A stretch of 64,000 nt of DNA from Pleodorina starrii (taxonomy: Eukaryota; Chlorophyta; Chlorophyceae; Chlamydomonadales; Volvocaceae). Below the pieces are notes generated by a model. That model saw only the letters and a program-made list of their open reading frames with translations. It had not been told where the DNA came from and did not search any database. Positions 47,143-60,014 of the stretch are shown piece by piece. Within the stretch, counting starts at the first letter, position 1. The number at the start of each line of letters is the position of its first letter. The stretch lies in the NCBI GenBank assembly GCA_030267565.1, contig BRXU01000016.1:932501-996500 (forward strand), given 5' to 3'. A program made the translations under genes and the position numbers.

Positions 47143-48766
47143 GTTCTGTCGGAAGGTAGGCAGAAACAAAATGGGCAAAACGAAGCTGTCATCTGCAATA
47201 AGAATTTAAACGAAAGCGATATGAAAGCAACTATGTCATAGTGCCCATGGTCTTGTTAGGATGACTACAATAAATGGTTGACAGGTACGAGTATACGCGC
47301 CTGAGAAGCAAAGAGCGCATACCGGGATGTTGCCGGTTTAGCCGTACATACGTTAAACTGGTCGTCTTCGGACTTCGGTGCAGTGCACGGCCAGCTGGCC
47401 CGTTGGCTCTTCTTTTCCTGAGTCTGGAGCCCACTGTAAAAACCACAACAACAGCTGGACTATGGAGATGAGGTAACGGCGCCACGCTTCCGCGCGTGAT
47501 GCATATCATGTGGGGTGGCATGCATGAACCTTAAAGGTCGTGTCGGGGGAAGGTCGTCTCTAGTGTTTACAGTCAGCCACAGAGCTCCAGAATGGATGTT
47601 CGGAGGGTGTACGGCAGAGCCAACGGGTCACCTGGCATGGACGCATGGTGCACCGCAGCGAATACGACCGGGGCGAAAAAAGCGCAACCGGGCCAGACAA
47701 CACGAGCCAACCAGTTAGAAACGAGCGAACCCCGGGGATGAGGACAGAGGCCGGCGACCACAGGCATCGTGTGTGTCTCAAGCCATGCGCTTGATAAAGC
47801 TGCTGGAAGCTGGATGCACGAATGGAACGGTGGCAGCGACATGCCAGGATGCAAGGTGCGCACGCCCACCCGGGCTGCCCTTGCTTTTCCATGAACCATT
47901 CCCTTGCCGCCCATCATTTGCCGCTCTACCCGTGCAGCAACAAAGGGGCGCAGGCTTGCCGAGCGCTTACAAACATACAAACATCATGCCACACGTCATG
48001 AATCCCCAGCCCATTGGGGAAATCCAAAGTTCCGCAAGGCAGGACGCCCTCAGGCTGCTGCGGCATCCTACCTACCACCTTCAGTGCCGATTTCCAGGCC
48101 ATACGCCGTCATCATCATCGCAATCTCTAGATATACACGTGTGCGGCTGTGCGCGCGCCGCTACGCAGCCGCCCGGGGCACTTGCGCCAACCAACATCAA
48201 TCCTGCGCCCGCGTCGCGACGCTTTGGGCAACCCGCTTCCCTCGCCACAAAGCGACCCAGACCTCAAGAAAACCAATAACTTTCCCGTATCAGCGGCCGT
48301 GCTCGCAGGTAAATACACGCAACCGCACCCCGGATCACTTGAGCCGCTCGTCCAGACGAATGTGCCCCTCAAGTCCCCTTGTATTATCCCCTTCTACACC
48401 CCCAGTCTTGGGGATGCGCCGCACTGCTGCTTCCCACATGGCTAGCCTGCATCATACGTATAGTCAACCGTCAAAAGCTCGAGCCCACCAATCTGTTCCG
48501 AAACGGCGTCATTTGGCGCACGACTCGCCTCACCATGTGTCAAGTCCGGGGGGCGAAGCGATGCACTCGCAGCGCCGCACGCAAGTCGAATAGGTTGGCC
48601 CCCTCTCCCCTCAGAACTCTGCCCCTGCCCCCCCCTCCTCGTCCTGAAAACCCCCATCCATGTTATGATTTCACATCAATACAAGTCGTTAAAACAGTGC
48701 TAGTCTTCTATCGCAGCCTGGCTGCTATGCATGAATGCCATCGGAAGCATGGAGCCCTGTCAAAAC
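47143..48766. other. Intergenic between BRCT gene and CFAP77, no gene seen
   Basis: Both neighbours are on the minus strand, so this holds the BRCT promoter and the CFAP77 3' UTR. TGTAA motifs on the minus strand occur at 47971-47967 and 47571-47567 and are candidate CFAP77 polyadenylation signals, each implying a long 3' UTR. No open frame shows recognisable motifs. Confidence 0.45.
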
Positions 48767-50593
48767 TCAAATGTTCATGGGCTCCGCAGTGAGTTCCGCC
48801 GCCGTCATCGCCGCTGCTGTCGTTACATCGCCCAGCTTCACTGGCCGAGTGGCCGAACCCCCGGTGTACTTGGTGACACGGGGATTGACCTGCGGGGAAT
48901 AAGCGCAAGGAAGCTCGTATGCAAAAGATCGCATCATGATGCATCAGCCCTAGAGCTCCGCCTCAGTCGCGCGAAGCCGCCTGTGCGCATTTCTGTGCCA
49001 GTATCAGTCGCGCACTGCCATGCACCAGTTACCCCTTCAGTAGGAGCAACCGTCGCCCCGTCGCCATCCGAGTGCACCCGGCGCAAATGCCGCCGCAGCC
49101 GAGGGGCTCGGCCACCTTGCATGCGCCCAACCACCCATGCCTTGCAGATACAAAACGCCCGCGCATCCGCCGCAGCCCAACCTCTCGCGCCCAAGAAGCA
49201 GCAGCGAATAATGACCTCAAACGCCCCCTTATCTCATAAGGACATGGGGACGTTCGAGGTATCTTCTTTTCATCCCCTTGTCCCATTCCATTCCCTCCTC
49301 CCTACGCTTGGCAGGGCTACACGCCAAACCCTCCGCACCGCATTCCTTTCTATTCCGCCCCTTCGTGTCTATGACTGGAAGGGCCTCACTCTGTAACCTG
49401 CTTGCCTCCCTCCCCGCCAAGCCCTGTCACGCACCGTCTTGAACTTGCTCATCTTCCAGGGCTCATCGTCGTTCGGCGGCTGCAGGTACCGTGAGGCACC
49501 CATCGAGTGCCCCAACGCAGCCTTGGTGGGCTGCGGAGGGATGTACTGCCGTTGCCGGCTGCTGCCGGTCACCTCCGCCTCAAGGTTTTTCCGCACCCAG
49601 TCGTCCTGGTATGCGCCCTGCACCAGGTACTTGACCGGCGGCTCCTCCGGGCCGTGCGTCCGGATGACCTCGGCGCTCCGGTGCGCGCTGGGCATTCCAA
49701 AGGTGGACCCGACCTTGGCGGCGGGTATCGTGGGCAGTGCCGAGCGGCGCGTGGCCGACGGCGAGCGGTCGAGCCCCGTCCGGACTGTGACATCCGAGTG
49801 CATCTTCCGGAAGAAAGGCAGGTCCTTAGCGTCCGAGAGGCCGCTGGGGGAGAGGGGTTGCAAGGTCGGAACCGGAGGTGGGACGGTGGGAGGGAGGGGG
49901 GCATAGGAAAAGGGGTTGGACCGAAGGTGTCGATGCGTTCAGGAAGGGGTTGGGCCGAACGTGTCGATGCGTTCCGGTTTGAGGAGGGTTGGGGGGTGGG
50001 GGAGGTCCACTCCCGGCGTGTGACAATCCACACAAGTGCACAGCTGGGTGGAGTGGATTTCTTGCAAGGGCAGAGGCAATTGCCACCTCAGCATGCATGC
50101 CCAGGCATGTCCATTCAGTGTGATTTTGCCTACGCCAACTGGTGCTGATGTGTGAGATGTTAGAACCCCACCGCACCTAGAAACGGCCATTTTGTTGAGA
50201 GTCTTGAAATCAGGAGACGGCTTTGTGACATCTTGAGAGGGGCTGGCCTGATGCCCCTTCCAGATCATCATGACTGCAAGGCGTTGGGAAGGGCATAAGC
50301 CATTCAGGACATTTCGACGGCCTGAAACCTCACTCCGCACACGCGAGCCATCAGTCTCAGAAGCATCGTCAATGCTGATGTTATTTACGCTTTGTCTGCA
50401 AACCCCCGGGGGGCCACAGAAACGCACCTTCGCGCGCACCCTCCGGGTCCTTCGGCGGTGCGAAGCCAAATACTTTTTCGGTTGGTGGGTTTTTAAATAA
50501 TATTTTTTTGACGCTACCCAGCTCTGCATGCGTGAGCAGAGGGTTCACTTCCATGGACGGGCGCTGCGCCCCAACTTTAATCTCATGATCCAT
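48767..50593 (-). CDS. CFAP77: Cilia- and flagella-associated protein 77
   Basis: Four exons, 50593-50428, 50273-50177, 49843-49435 and 48889-48767, give 264 residues, close to the size of the family. Matching stretches are [17 protein letters not shown] (family NPLLxxAELG), [28 protein letters not shown], [16 protein letters not shown] (TFG motif), [15 protein letters not shown] and [16 protein letters not shown] (family KFKxV-PRV). CFAP77 is a doublet-microtubule protein; structural work in ciliates places it at the outer junction where the B-tubule closes. The exon phases (1, 2, 0) join without stops. The start ATG is the only Met before the conserved N-terminus. Its presence indicates a ciliated organism. 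Confidence 0.88.
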
Positions 50594-52832
50594 TGTGGCG
50601 TGGCCTCCTGTTGGTTGCCAAACCATATTTACAGCAGGGATGTAATAGAGCTATATTCTGCGCTCGAAGTGGACGCCGTTGCTTTTGCAAATTCCTATGA
50701 GGATTGATAAGTAAATGTGGTCAGCGCCTTGACACACAGCGAAGTATAAGTTGCAAACGTTGGGTGTGCCGTCCTTTGGCCGTCATCGATGCTTCTTCGG
50801 CGATTGTACGACGAACGTACGATTTCCTTGTTGTATACGCAAAGCTGGTGAGTTGTGTATGTGTATGTGTGTCTCACAACCATAGAGGAGCTCGCTTACG
50901 TATTGATAGCTTGGAAGCCGCTTCATATCGACCTTTTGTTCGAATGGCACCAACCTGACAAGACCGAAAGTGAAGACCGAATCAGAGCTCTGGACCAAAT
51001 CGAACTCGAAACGCAAGCATGCATACGCTACCTCACACGGTTAGATGAGTAAGATGACGGAGCCCGTGCGGCGGCCCGCTCGGTGGCCCGCAAGTCCTGT
51101 CCTGTACGGATGGGTGTCAACTGGGAAAGGGTGCTACAACTACAACGCCGTTTGAGAGCTGCGACAGCTGCGCCCAGCAATTTGACCCGGGCGAGAGATT
51201 TTTGGGCCGTCGGGTGGCTAGTGTAAAAGAGAGCTGACCCTGTGAGCTTAGCCAGGGTGGCTGGCGAGGGGCAGGTCACGCGCTGGCGTGCAACCTTCCA
51301 TATGCGTCGTACGCTGTGCCGTCAGCCATGGTACCTTTGGCCGGCACAGGGTGCCGCCGCCAGCCAAGAAACTTCAGGCCGGCGCGGAGTACCTCCAGCA
51401 TAATTGTCAACCTTTCACAGTGGCGTGTGTTTTTGTGCCGCCAGCTATGGCTCCGGCTGTACCCGGCAATGCACACCACACGCGGCCGCAGTCACCTGGG
51501 ATGCATACATTGTAGGCAAGGCAAATCTGGCACGCGTGACAGGTCACTACCTCGCGCGGGCCTGCCAACTGCCCCCCGCCAGTGGACGCTCTTATGACGA
51601 GCGCCTCGTATCATACCACAAGAGAGACACTGCAAACATTCGGTAGCGCCCAAACACGACGGCCTGCTTCCACAAAGCGCCCGGACTGGCCCGGAAGGAA
51701 CCGGGGCTTCAGTGTACCGTATGCCGACAGCGAGGCAGAACCCTGGATGGCGATAAATAGTAGCCAGCCTGATCTGCCGCGTCTCCTGAGCAGCACGCGT
51801 TAGCGAAGTCAAGTGTCGTCCACGCATCGCGCCGACTCCGCCAGGTCTCTCATGTCTACATACCCACAACCCAAGGACAAAAGCCCGACTGCATTTCTGC
51901 AGACCTCCGGCCTGGTAGCCCCAAACCCAATTTCACCCAAACTTGTTGGGCATATGACCCTCAACCGTCTTCGGAGCCGTTTCCCACGCAGGAAACTCGC
52001 AGCAGGACATAACTGTATATATGTGCGAAATATTGGGGTGCAAACGAGCAGTCAGCAACGATGTAGTCCCGCCGGCATCGGGATTACAGGGCGCGCCGTA
52101 TGCTCAACTTGTAAATGCACGCATGCACAAAAGCCACCGGCTGCTTAAGCCTTGCCTCGTATGGCACATGTCACGTAAGCTTCTCCCCGACGTGTCCGCT
52201 CAGGGCACGCCCCGGAGGCCGGCGGCGCCGCCGGCCACCGTCGAGTGTTTCTTGCGGCTCTCATCGTACCGCGTGCGCGCTTTCCCCACGGGCCCCGGCA
52301 CGAATGCACAGCTGTATCGGCGCGGAGCCGTCTGCATAAGCCAAGGCCCAAAAGATAAGGCCGCAAATGCCCCTGACAGACCGCCGAAGTGAGCAACGCC
52401 ACGCTTTCCAAGCCGACCCGCAGTGCAAACCTGCCCAAACTTAAGCGGACCTGCCAAGTTACTCCGAAATCAAATGCAAAGAGAAGGAAGATCCGGCCGT
52501 CACGCCGCAAAACTTACTGACGGGTGACGGCGCTCGCGTGAGGAATGGCGTCAAGAGTCGGGTGCGCAGCCCCAATGCTGATCGCAGTTAGTTGACATCG
52601 CAATGCTTTCACAGCAGTGACGAACGGGCAGCATTGCAAGCGTAATAGACGCGAAGCGTAGCAGCTACCATCACAGAGCGTCGAGTGAGCGAGCGAAGCA
52701 GAAGTCGTATATTCAGCAACGGTAGTCAGTAACGGTAGTCAGCACCACTAAACGTCATCATTGTCTTCCGTCGTCCGTCGTGAAAGCTTAATTAGCAAGC
52801 GTCTCGGCCCGCTCGTGACGTCGGGCAGGCAG
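50594..52832. other. Intergenic, no gene seen
   Basis: The 2.2 kb between the 3' end of the K+ channel gene and the start of CFAP77 (both minus) contains only short frames. TGTAA on the minus strand at 52088-52084 is a candidate polyadenylation signal for the channel, about 745 bases after its stop. Confidence 0.45.
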
Positions 52833-55800
52833 TCATGGACGGCTGCTCTCGGGCCTGCCAGCGAGGGGGGCGAGGGCCGGACCGAAGGCCAACCAAGGGG
52901 GAATGGACCTTTCAGCCTGCGCCGCTCCAAGGTATGGCCTACGGTATGGTCGTAAGGCGTGCCCTGCCGGCCAGTGCGCTTTCACAGCAGCGGCTTCACG
53001 GCCAGGACGTCTGCACCGTGCCCCACCATCCCTGCCCTAATCAGTCCGTGAAAACCCAGCCCTTGTCAGGCCTGATCAGCCTAACCCCATCATAGCCCTT
53101 GTCAGCACCAGGCCTTATCGAAGCCCCTCACCAGCCCAGCCCAGCCGCACCCCGATGCGGGCTTCTTTCCAACGCCCCAACGCGCTGCTCCAGCCCTTCC
53201 CTTCCCTCATGGACCGGCAAAGCGTGGCGGCTTACCCGAGCGGCCTTTGGCGGCGCCGTCTGCGACAAGGCGGCGGCGTTGGCAGCATGGCAATCCGCCA
53301 CGTAGCCGCGCAGGTCGCTCAACTCCGCCTCCAGCAACGCCAGCGGGGAGGGCTTCTCCTGCGGTTAGGGTCAACGGGCCGCCGTAAGCGCCCCGATTAC
53401 GATATCGGCTGTGCGTACTGGCTCCCTTGTGCGGCCTAGCCTCACCAAAGATAACATAGCGCTTGCGCAAGATCAGTACAATACAGCGCGGGCAGAACAG
53501 ATTACGTAGAGGCACTCGCTCGCAAGTTCTTGTGCTTTGCAGCCTTGGAGATGTGCCACTGACCAGAGGGAGAGAAAGGGAGCGGGGCAGAGCGCTTTTC
53601 AATCACTTTCACTCCAGCTGTTTAGCCCCCTGGCATCCATCGCAGCCCTGCCCCTCCCGCCGCCTGTCTGTCCCCATCCACCGCCTCCTCCCGCCTCCTC
53701 CGCACCCTCTCCACTGCTGCTTGTGAACCAACCCCATCCCAACCTAGACCCCCCTCGCCACCGCCGGCGCAACCGCTGCGCCACCCACCTCGTGCTTGGA
53801 GAGCAGGAAGTCCAGGTCAGCGTGCTTCTTTGCCAGGCGCGTCACGATGGCCTCCAGCTCGGGGTCAACCAGGAGCATGTTGACGCCCTCCATACGGGTC
53901 ACGTGGCAGGCGCGCCGGCCCAGAGCCTCCGCGGCCTCGGACATCACGGCCAGCTGCCTGCGCACGCACGCACACACACACGCGTGTTGAGACCTGCTTC
54001 GTAAGCGCTGCACGCAGCCTGGCCCGAAAGTGCAGTCCTTTTGTGATAGCTCATTAGGGCGTGGCGCGGTGCGCGACGACCCAAGGACAAAGGGATGGCA
54101 AAAGGCAGGCATTCATGGCCGAGGGAGACAGGAGTACGTACAAAACGACGACCGGGCCGCTAGTACATAGTACCGTTCGTGCGCGAGCGGACGAGCCCGC
54201 CACCTACTCGCGGTATCGCTCCTTGACGTGGTCCATGGACAAGTAGCCGTACTGCTGGTCGTACGGCGGGTTGTTGTCCGCTGTACTCGTACGATTGCGC
54301 AGCGCAACCCGCCGCAGCCGGATGTCCTGCGGCAGCGGTTGGTGATCCGGGAAGACAGAGGGTCAGGTAGCGACGCGGTGTGGCATTGGTGCAGGGCTGC
54401 TCCGCCTGCTTGCAACTAAACATGCAGTTACCGTATCCACCTCGGAGGAGTCATGCGTCAGCAACCTCCAGGCTTCTGCTACCTCGATGCTGAAGCTCCT
54501 GGGCCATTGCCCGCCGCTTTAGCTCACGTCCGTTAACCACGGGCGTTTGCCGGGACTGGGTTCTCCTGGAAACTGAATAACTGATGCATGGGCCCCCACC
54601 CCAGTAACCCATCGCTGAGGCCCGCGCCGGCGCACCGCGCCACCGCCACGCCCCACGCACCGCCTTGGCCTCCGTGTGCAGGTGCTTCTTGGTGCCCTTG
54701 AGCGTCTGTTGCAGCTTGGAGCTCGAGTCCTCCAGGGCCACCTCCGAATTGCGGTTGAGCGTCAGGAGGTTCCGCACATCCTCCAGGTGCCGGTTCAGCA
54801 GGCGCTGCGCATGGGAGAGGGCGGGAAGGCACAAAGAAAGGGACGTGTCACTTGCACCCAGGCTGTGCGAGCGCGGGCCCCGGCGCGAGGCAAGGCCTGC
54901 GAAGGCGAGTGGCGCGTCGCTGTGCGGGCCATCGCGTAATGCTTGGCATGTCCAGGCCACACCCTCGCAGCTTCGCCGCTCCTCGGTTCCCAAACAATGA
55001 CTACCCTACGAAGCGGCACATATACTTCTTATGTGTAATATATTATCTGAAACATGTAACATGTAGTTATGTATACCTCAACCGGGAGAGTTTCGCTGGC
55101 GGGCTCGACGCCCCAGGCGCGCACGACCCCGCCGCCGTGTGCCGCCACGGAGACGGCCTCCACAGACGATTTAAACATCATTGCAGCTGGCACCCACCCA
55201 CGCCGCACCTGTGCCTCCTGCAGCACCGGCGAAGTGGCGGATGTGATTTTCCGGTGGGTGTAGTTCTGTTGCTTCTCCGCCTCCGTGTGCGCCGCCCAGT
55301 CGTTGGAGAAGGTGGCGCCAATGACGCTGATGGGAAGGGCAAGCGTGAGCACGCCTGGAGCAGGGCGGGCAGCACGCGGCAGCAGGAGGGGTAAAGTAGG
55401 CCAGCCCGAATAGGCGAAGCTGAGTCAGCTGACAGGCTGGAATACGGAGGCGTGGCGGGGGGCAGCCCAGGCTGCTATGGGCTTCGTGCCCCGCCAATTT
55501 CGCTGCGCCACCGCTGCTTGGCACCTGGAGCAGGCGGGGCATCTGCACTCTGGCCGCGGAGCCGCGCTGCCTGAGCGCCTGCAAACAGACGCTTCTTAAC
55601 TGCTGCGGCCCATAAGCCCAGAATCACCTTCCCCAACGCCCAATGTACGGCTTCAGGTACGTTCGAGAAGAAGTTTCCCTGGGGTCTGGGTCCGCTTGCT
55701 ACCGCCGTCTCCGTCCCTTCGCTGCGGTTGATTTTGCTTTTAACCCGAGAAGGAAGGAAAGATCACAGTCCTTCCCTTCCCGCCGACATGCCGTGCCCGC

Positions 55801-58800
55801 CCCCAAACCCCAAGGAACCCAGCACCCGGCACGCTGCGACCACGATGCGCTGTTGCCGCCGCCGAGGCTGCGCGGATCGGGTGCCCCAAGCTCGCGCACG
55901 CGCACACCACCCCACGGCCAACGCACCGCAGATCATCGTGACGCAGGCAATGACTTTTCCACCGGCGGTGATGGGGAACGTGTCGCCGTAGCCCACAGTC
56001 ATGAGCGTCACGACCGCCCACCAGAAGCCCGACACGATGGACTCAAAGGGGCTGGGCTTCGGCACGTCGTAGTCGAACGTCTGGACCTCGTTGGGGCGCA
56101 CGTAATAGCCTGGCTCGGCTCGCAGACAGCGGGCGACGGGGATGGCACACGGAAGGCAGGGCAAGAAGCGTGAGGGGCGGCGGCGGGTGCGCACACGATC
56201 GTGCAACCTACAACACCGCGCGGTGGCCCAGTGTCATGCTGGGCTCACAGCTGATGGCCCTTACAGCGCGCAGAGATGAGGGCCCTCCGAGTAGGTGCAT
56301 GGTGCGGCCGACAGCATCAGCCAAGGGGCTAACCCGTCGGGAATGCAGACAGACACCGTGTCCAGTTTGGTTCAGGGGCCTCACTCGCGGCGAGCCTCCC
56401 TGACCGCGACGCAATACAGCCCCCAACCCTGTACCCGTCGACGCCCTCCACTGCAGGACCCAACCCACCCTCCCCACGTCGCCGCCGTCCCCAACCCTTC
56501 CCACCGCCATCCCCGATTCCCTTCCCCGACCCATCTTGACGGTCCTCATTGTCCCCTCCTCCTCGCGCCCGCCTGCCCTTGCTCACCCAGCTGCGCGTCC
56601 CAGCTGCCGCGCTCCGCATAGTACATGAGCGTAGCAAAGAACACAATACAGAGCGAGATGAAGAAGGCCATGAGACCCAGCATGTCCACCGACTTGCTCA
56701 GCGAGTGGAGCACCACCAGCAGCTTCGAGTACCTGAGGGGAGCCGGGGATACGCCGGAGCGACTGCATGGGGAGGTGGGTTCGCGAGCTAGGGGGCGGCG
56801 CGCAGGGCATGGCACGGCATGGCACGGCGCCGACGAGCGGACGGACGGCGACAGAGACGCTGCGAGCGGATCAAGGCGGATCAGCCGTGGGAGTTAAGAG
56901 CTCCCGCGCCGGCCGTCCGGACGCCACCGCATGCAGGCGACCCAGGCACACGCGTCCCGTGCATGTTGAGCCATAGACAAAGCCCCGACTCCGTTCCCTC
57001 TTTAAGGCCACGCTTCGCACACCCGTCCGCCTGCGATGCATGTGCTATACACCAGCCCGGCAAACCACCAGCCAGATAGGTCGCAGGCCGTAGGCAAGAT
57101 TGCACTCCAAGCCGCCCCCCGCACGCTGTGAGGACACGCACCAACCCGGGCGTAGGCCCCCCCGGACGGCACAGCCCACGCCACGGAGGAGGAGGGAGGT
57201 CTCAAATGCGCACATGGCCGCCCGAGGCCGAGCCGGCGCCTGCTCACCTGCCGCCCAGCTTGAGTACTCGGAACACGCGCAGCAGGCGCACCACCCGGAA
57301 CACGGTGGTGCCGTTGAAGTCGGCGCCAACGAAGGTGATGATGTACCAGGGCACGATCGCGATGAGGTCGACGATGTTAAACGGCTCCACCACAAACTTG
57401 AACTTGACGGGCGCAGAGATAAAGCTGCGGGCACGGGCGCGGACGGGAGAGGGGCGTATGTCCACGGATAGGCCGGAGCTCGTGAACGGTAAATACGTGT
57501 GTAACGAAGTGAAGTCTTTCCGTCTGCAAATGAAAAGCGAGGTGAGTCTTCCCCCCCGGGAGGGCGGGTCAGAGTGAATGAAATAGAACCATGCGAGAAC
57601 GGCGCGGGAAGCCAGAGCCTTGCAAGGTGCCGCGGGACTCCACCACATGAAAATGTATTCCATGGGCGAACTTTGGTAACCGCGTGCAAGTTCGACCATT
57701 GGGCTGCCGACTTTGGAATCAGGTCCCAAGTCCATTGACCGATGGGCCTGCAGCGAATTCGACCCCGATCAACAGTGGGGTGACACCAGTGCGAAAAGCC
57801 ATCGCACAGGGGGAAGAAGTTGGGTGAGGGCGCGCGCCCGGCTCGCCTCGCCCGCGACCGCACGCCTTACCGCAGCAGGTAGTCGATTGCGAAGATCTGG
57901 ATGGTGACGGCCTCCACCCAGTTGAACACCCTCGCTGCTGCAGGGGCGCGGTCCGCATGGAAAGCCGGCACGGTCTCCAAGCAGAAGCTGCGCGGCAGCA
58001 ACAACAGCAGCCAATATGATGTCATAGGGCGGGTCGGAAGGGCGCGATGTTTGAGAGTCGTTGTTTTGAGGGTCGGTGCACCGGGGAATAGGACACCACA
58101 TGAGCTCTATTGATAGGTTACGTTGGCTGGGTTCGTTCCGCGCTTCCTTGAAAAAGCAACTCAGCGGGGTGCCTTCAGGATCCAACAAGCGCGGTGCAGG
58201 GACAGGGCTGCCCGAGCACCTGAAGCAAGCCGAGCGACAGGGCGTCGTCCCGTCCTGCGTTGCGCGCCCGCGAATGGGCTTGGCGGGCGACCAGGGCGAT
58301 TGTGGCCGTGAGAGCACGCGGGTCGTAACCCGAGTGAAGCCAGCAAGCACTTGGGCCGGCAGTTACGCTGACTGTCGTGGGTGAGGGCTTTACCCCGGCC
58401 CAAGGTCGGAGATGCAAAATTTCGTCCTTGTCCGCTAATCGTGATGTCCGCTAACCCCTGTAGCGTTGCGACGACTTGCGCGGAAGACACGCGGCCGCCT
58501 AGGCGGGGGCGGAGACAGATTGCGCCACTCCAGCACAACGGTGCCACGCAGCGTTGGCGGCACGGCACCCAATATTGGTAGGCCACGCCTCTTCCCACCC
58601 TGCCCTCCCAAGGAGAAACGGGCAGGACCCGCCCCTCCCAAGGCCCCCAGCGCAATTTCCGGGACCCTAAGCGGCCCTAACGCGGTCCGTGGCCGGGGCT
58701 AGGCCGTTTCCACGCCCTGGCTCTGCCTAGTGCTGAGACAGAGGCTAAGGACCGGTGCTTGTATCGAGCCGGGAAGTACACACGCACCTCAGGACGGAGA

Positions 58801-59536
58801 TGATGATGGAAAGCACCATAAACTGGGATATCGCTGACGCGTATGCGCTGCTATTCGCGTCAGTTGTCAAGGTGTGGAGCCGGGACATGAGGTAGTTCCA
58901 CCTAAGTCGTCGGCAAGGGAATGGCGAGATGTAATATAATAACATCGCCGGGTTAGTGGGAGTGCCACGAGCTGTATGCGTGAGCGCCAGTAGCGGCGTG
59001 CAGGGCGTGAGCACAAGCCCTGGTTGTCACACGGCAGGCAGGCATGACAAAACGCCTCACGGGGAACGGGTGTGAGCCCCCCGGAACGCAGACGTGGGCA
59101 TCCCGCCGGGTGGTGGATTCGGGCTGCGGTTGCGCACTCCCCTGCTGTATACTCGGTACGGTGAGGTGCCCGTCCGCCGTCCCACCTGTTGAGCTTGGGC
59201 TGCTTATCCCAGTTCATCCATGTGGGCAAAGGCTTGCCCACGACATTGATGTGCAGGTACCTCCGCGAATTCTCCGCCAGCGACTCTGCTCGCATATGGC
59301 CAAGTCAGCGGGCCGTCGCTGATGAAGAGCTGATGATGGAAAAACGCCTTCAATTTGTAAAGTATATACGTACCAATTGCTTTCATTTTTATCCCCAGTC
59401 CGTACACCATGTCACGCCCGGAATAAACTCCAGCCGCAAGCGCCTCGCCTTCCGCATCTGCAGCGGTCTCCACATCATTACCCGCAATGGATTTCGCCGG
59501 GGCGACCTGCCTAATGGTCGCATCTAAGACCGGCAT
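52833..59536 (-). CDS. Voltage-gated potassium channel (Kv-type, six TM) with coiled-coil tail
   Basis: Thirteen exons, 59536-59374, 59285-59186, 58901-58788, 57987-57871, 57424-57248, 56732-56587, 56109-55927, 55354-55209, 54804-54661, 54326-54208, 53957-53789, 53358-53236 and 52916-52833, encode 594 residues. S1 is [11 protein letters not shown], followed by the classic [11 protein letters not shown]2 is in [16 protein letters not shown]3 is [17 protein letters not shown]4 is [15 protein letters not shown] with regularly spaced Arg; S5 is [19 protein letters not shown]. The selectivity filter TVGYGD lies at about 310-315, and S6 ends [16 protein letters not shown]. The tail (383-567) is charged and helical ([47 protein letters not shown]). 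No canonical N-terminal T1 domain is evident, so tail helices may drive assembly. The first and last exons are less certain. Confidence 0.88.
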
Positions 59537-60014
59537 GCTGCCTCAAGCAGAAACCGTTGTGCCTGAAAAGGATTCAGTCGCTAATTAGGAGGCCAGAGTG
59601 TCATCCTCCGTCTGTATATGCTAGATGTATCAACGTGCATGCGACGAACTGGAACGAGCAGCAAGGGCCATGATGGCTCTGCTGTATCGGTCTACTTGCA
59701 GTATGTAATTTTAACCATATTAAATTAAACAGTTACAAGGACAACGGTGCCACGAGGAAAAGCCCATGGAAACCCTTGGCCAGCCGGCGGTGTACGAAAG
59801 GATCCAATTAATTTCCAAACTCGCAGTCGCTTCACACGCTTCACCCGCTTTCACCTGCAGCCGCTCAGGGTAGGGATCCTGCACCAGCTATTTACTTTAA
59901 CGGGGACGCAGAACATAGCGCGCCCAGAATGCAAATTGAAACCCAGTACCATAATCGCCATGCTTGTTTAACTACCGGGACTTATTGACGTCTTATACTC
60001 TGACACCTTGAGCG
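59537..60014. promoter_or_regulatory. Divergent promoter region between the K+ channel and CAP-D2 genes
   Basis: The 478 bases are more AT-rich than their surroundings (for example TTTTAACCATATTAAATTAA at 59709-59728). No canonical TATA box is clearly placed for either gene; TATATGC at 59614-59620 is a weak candidate. Confidence 0.4.
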
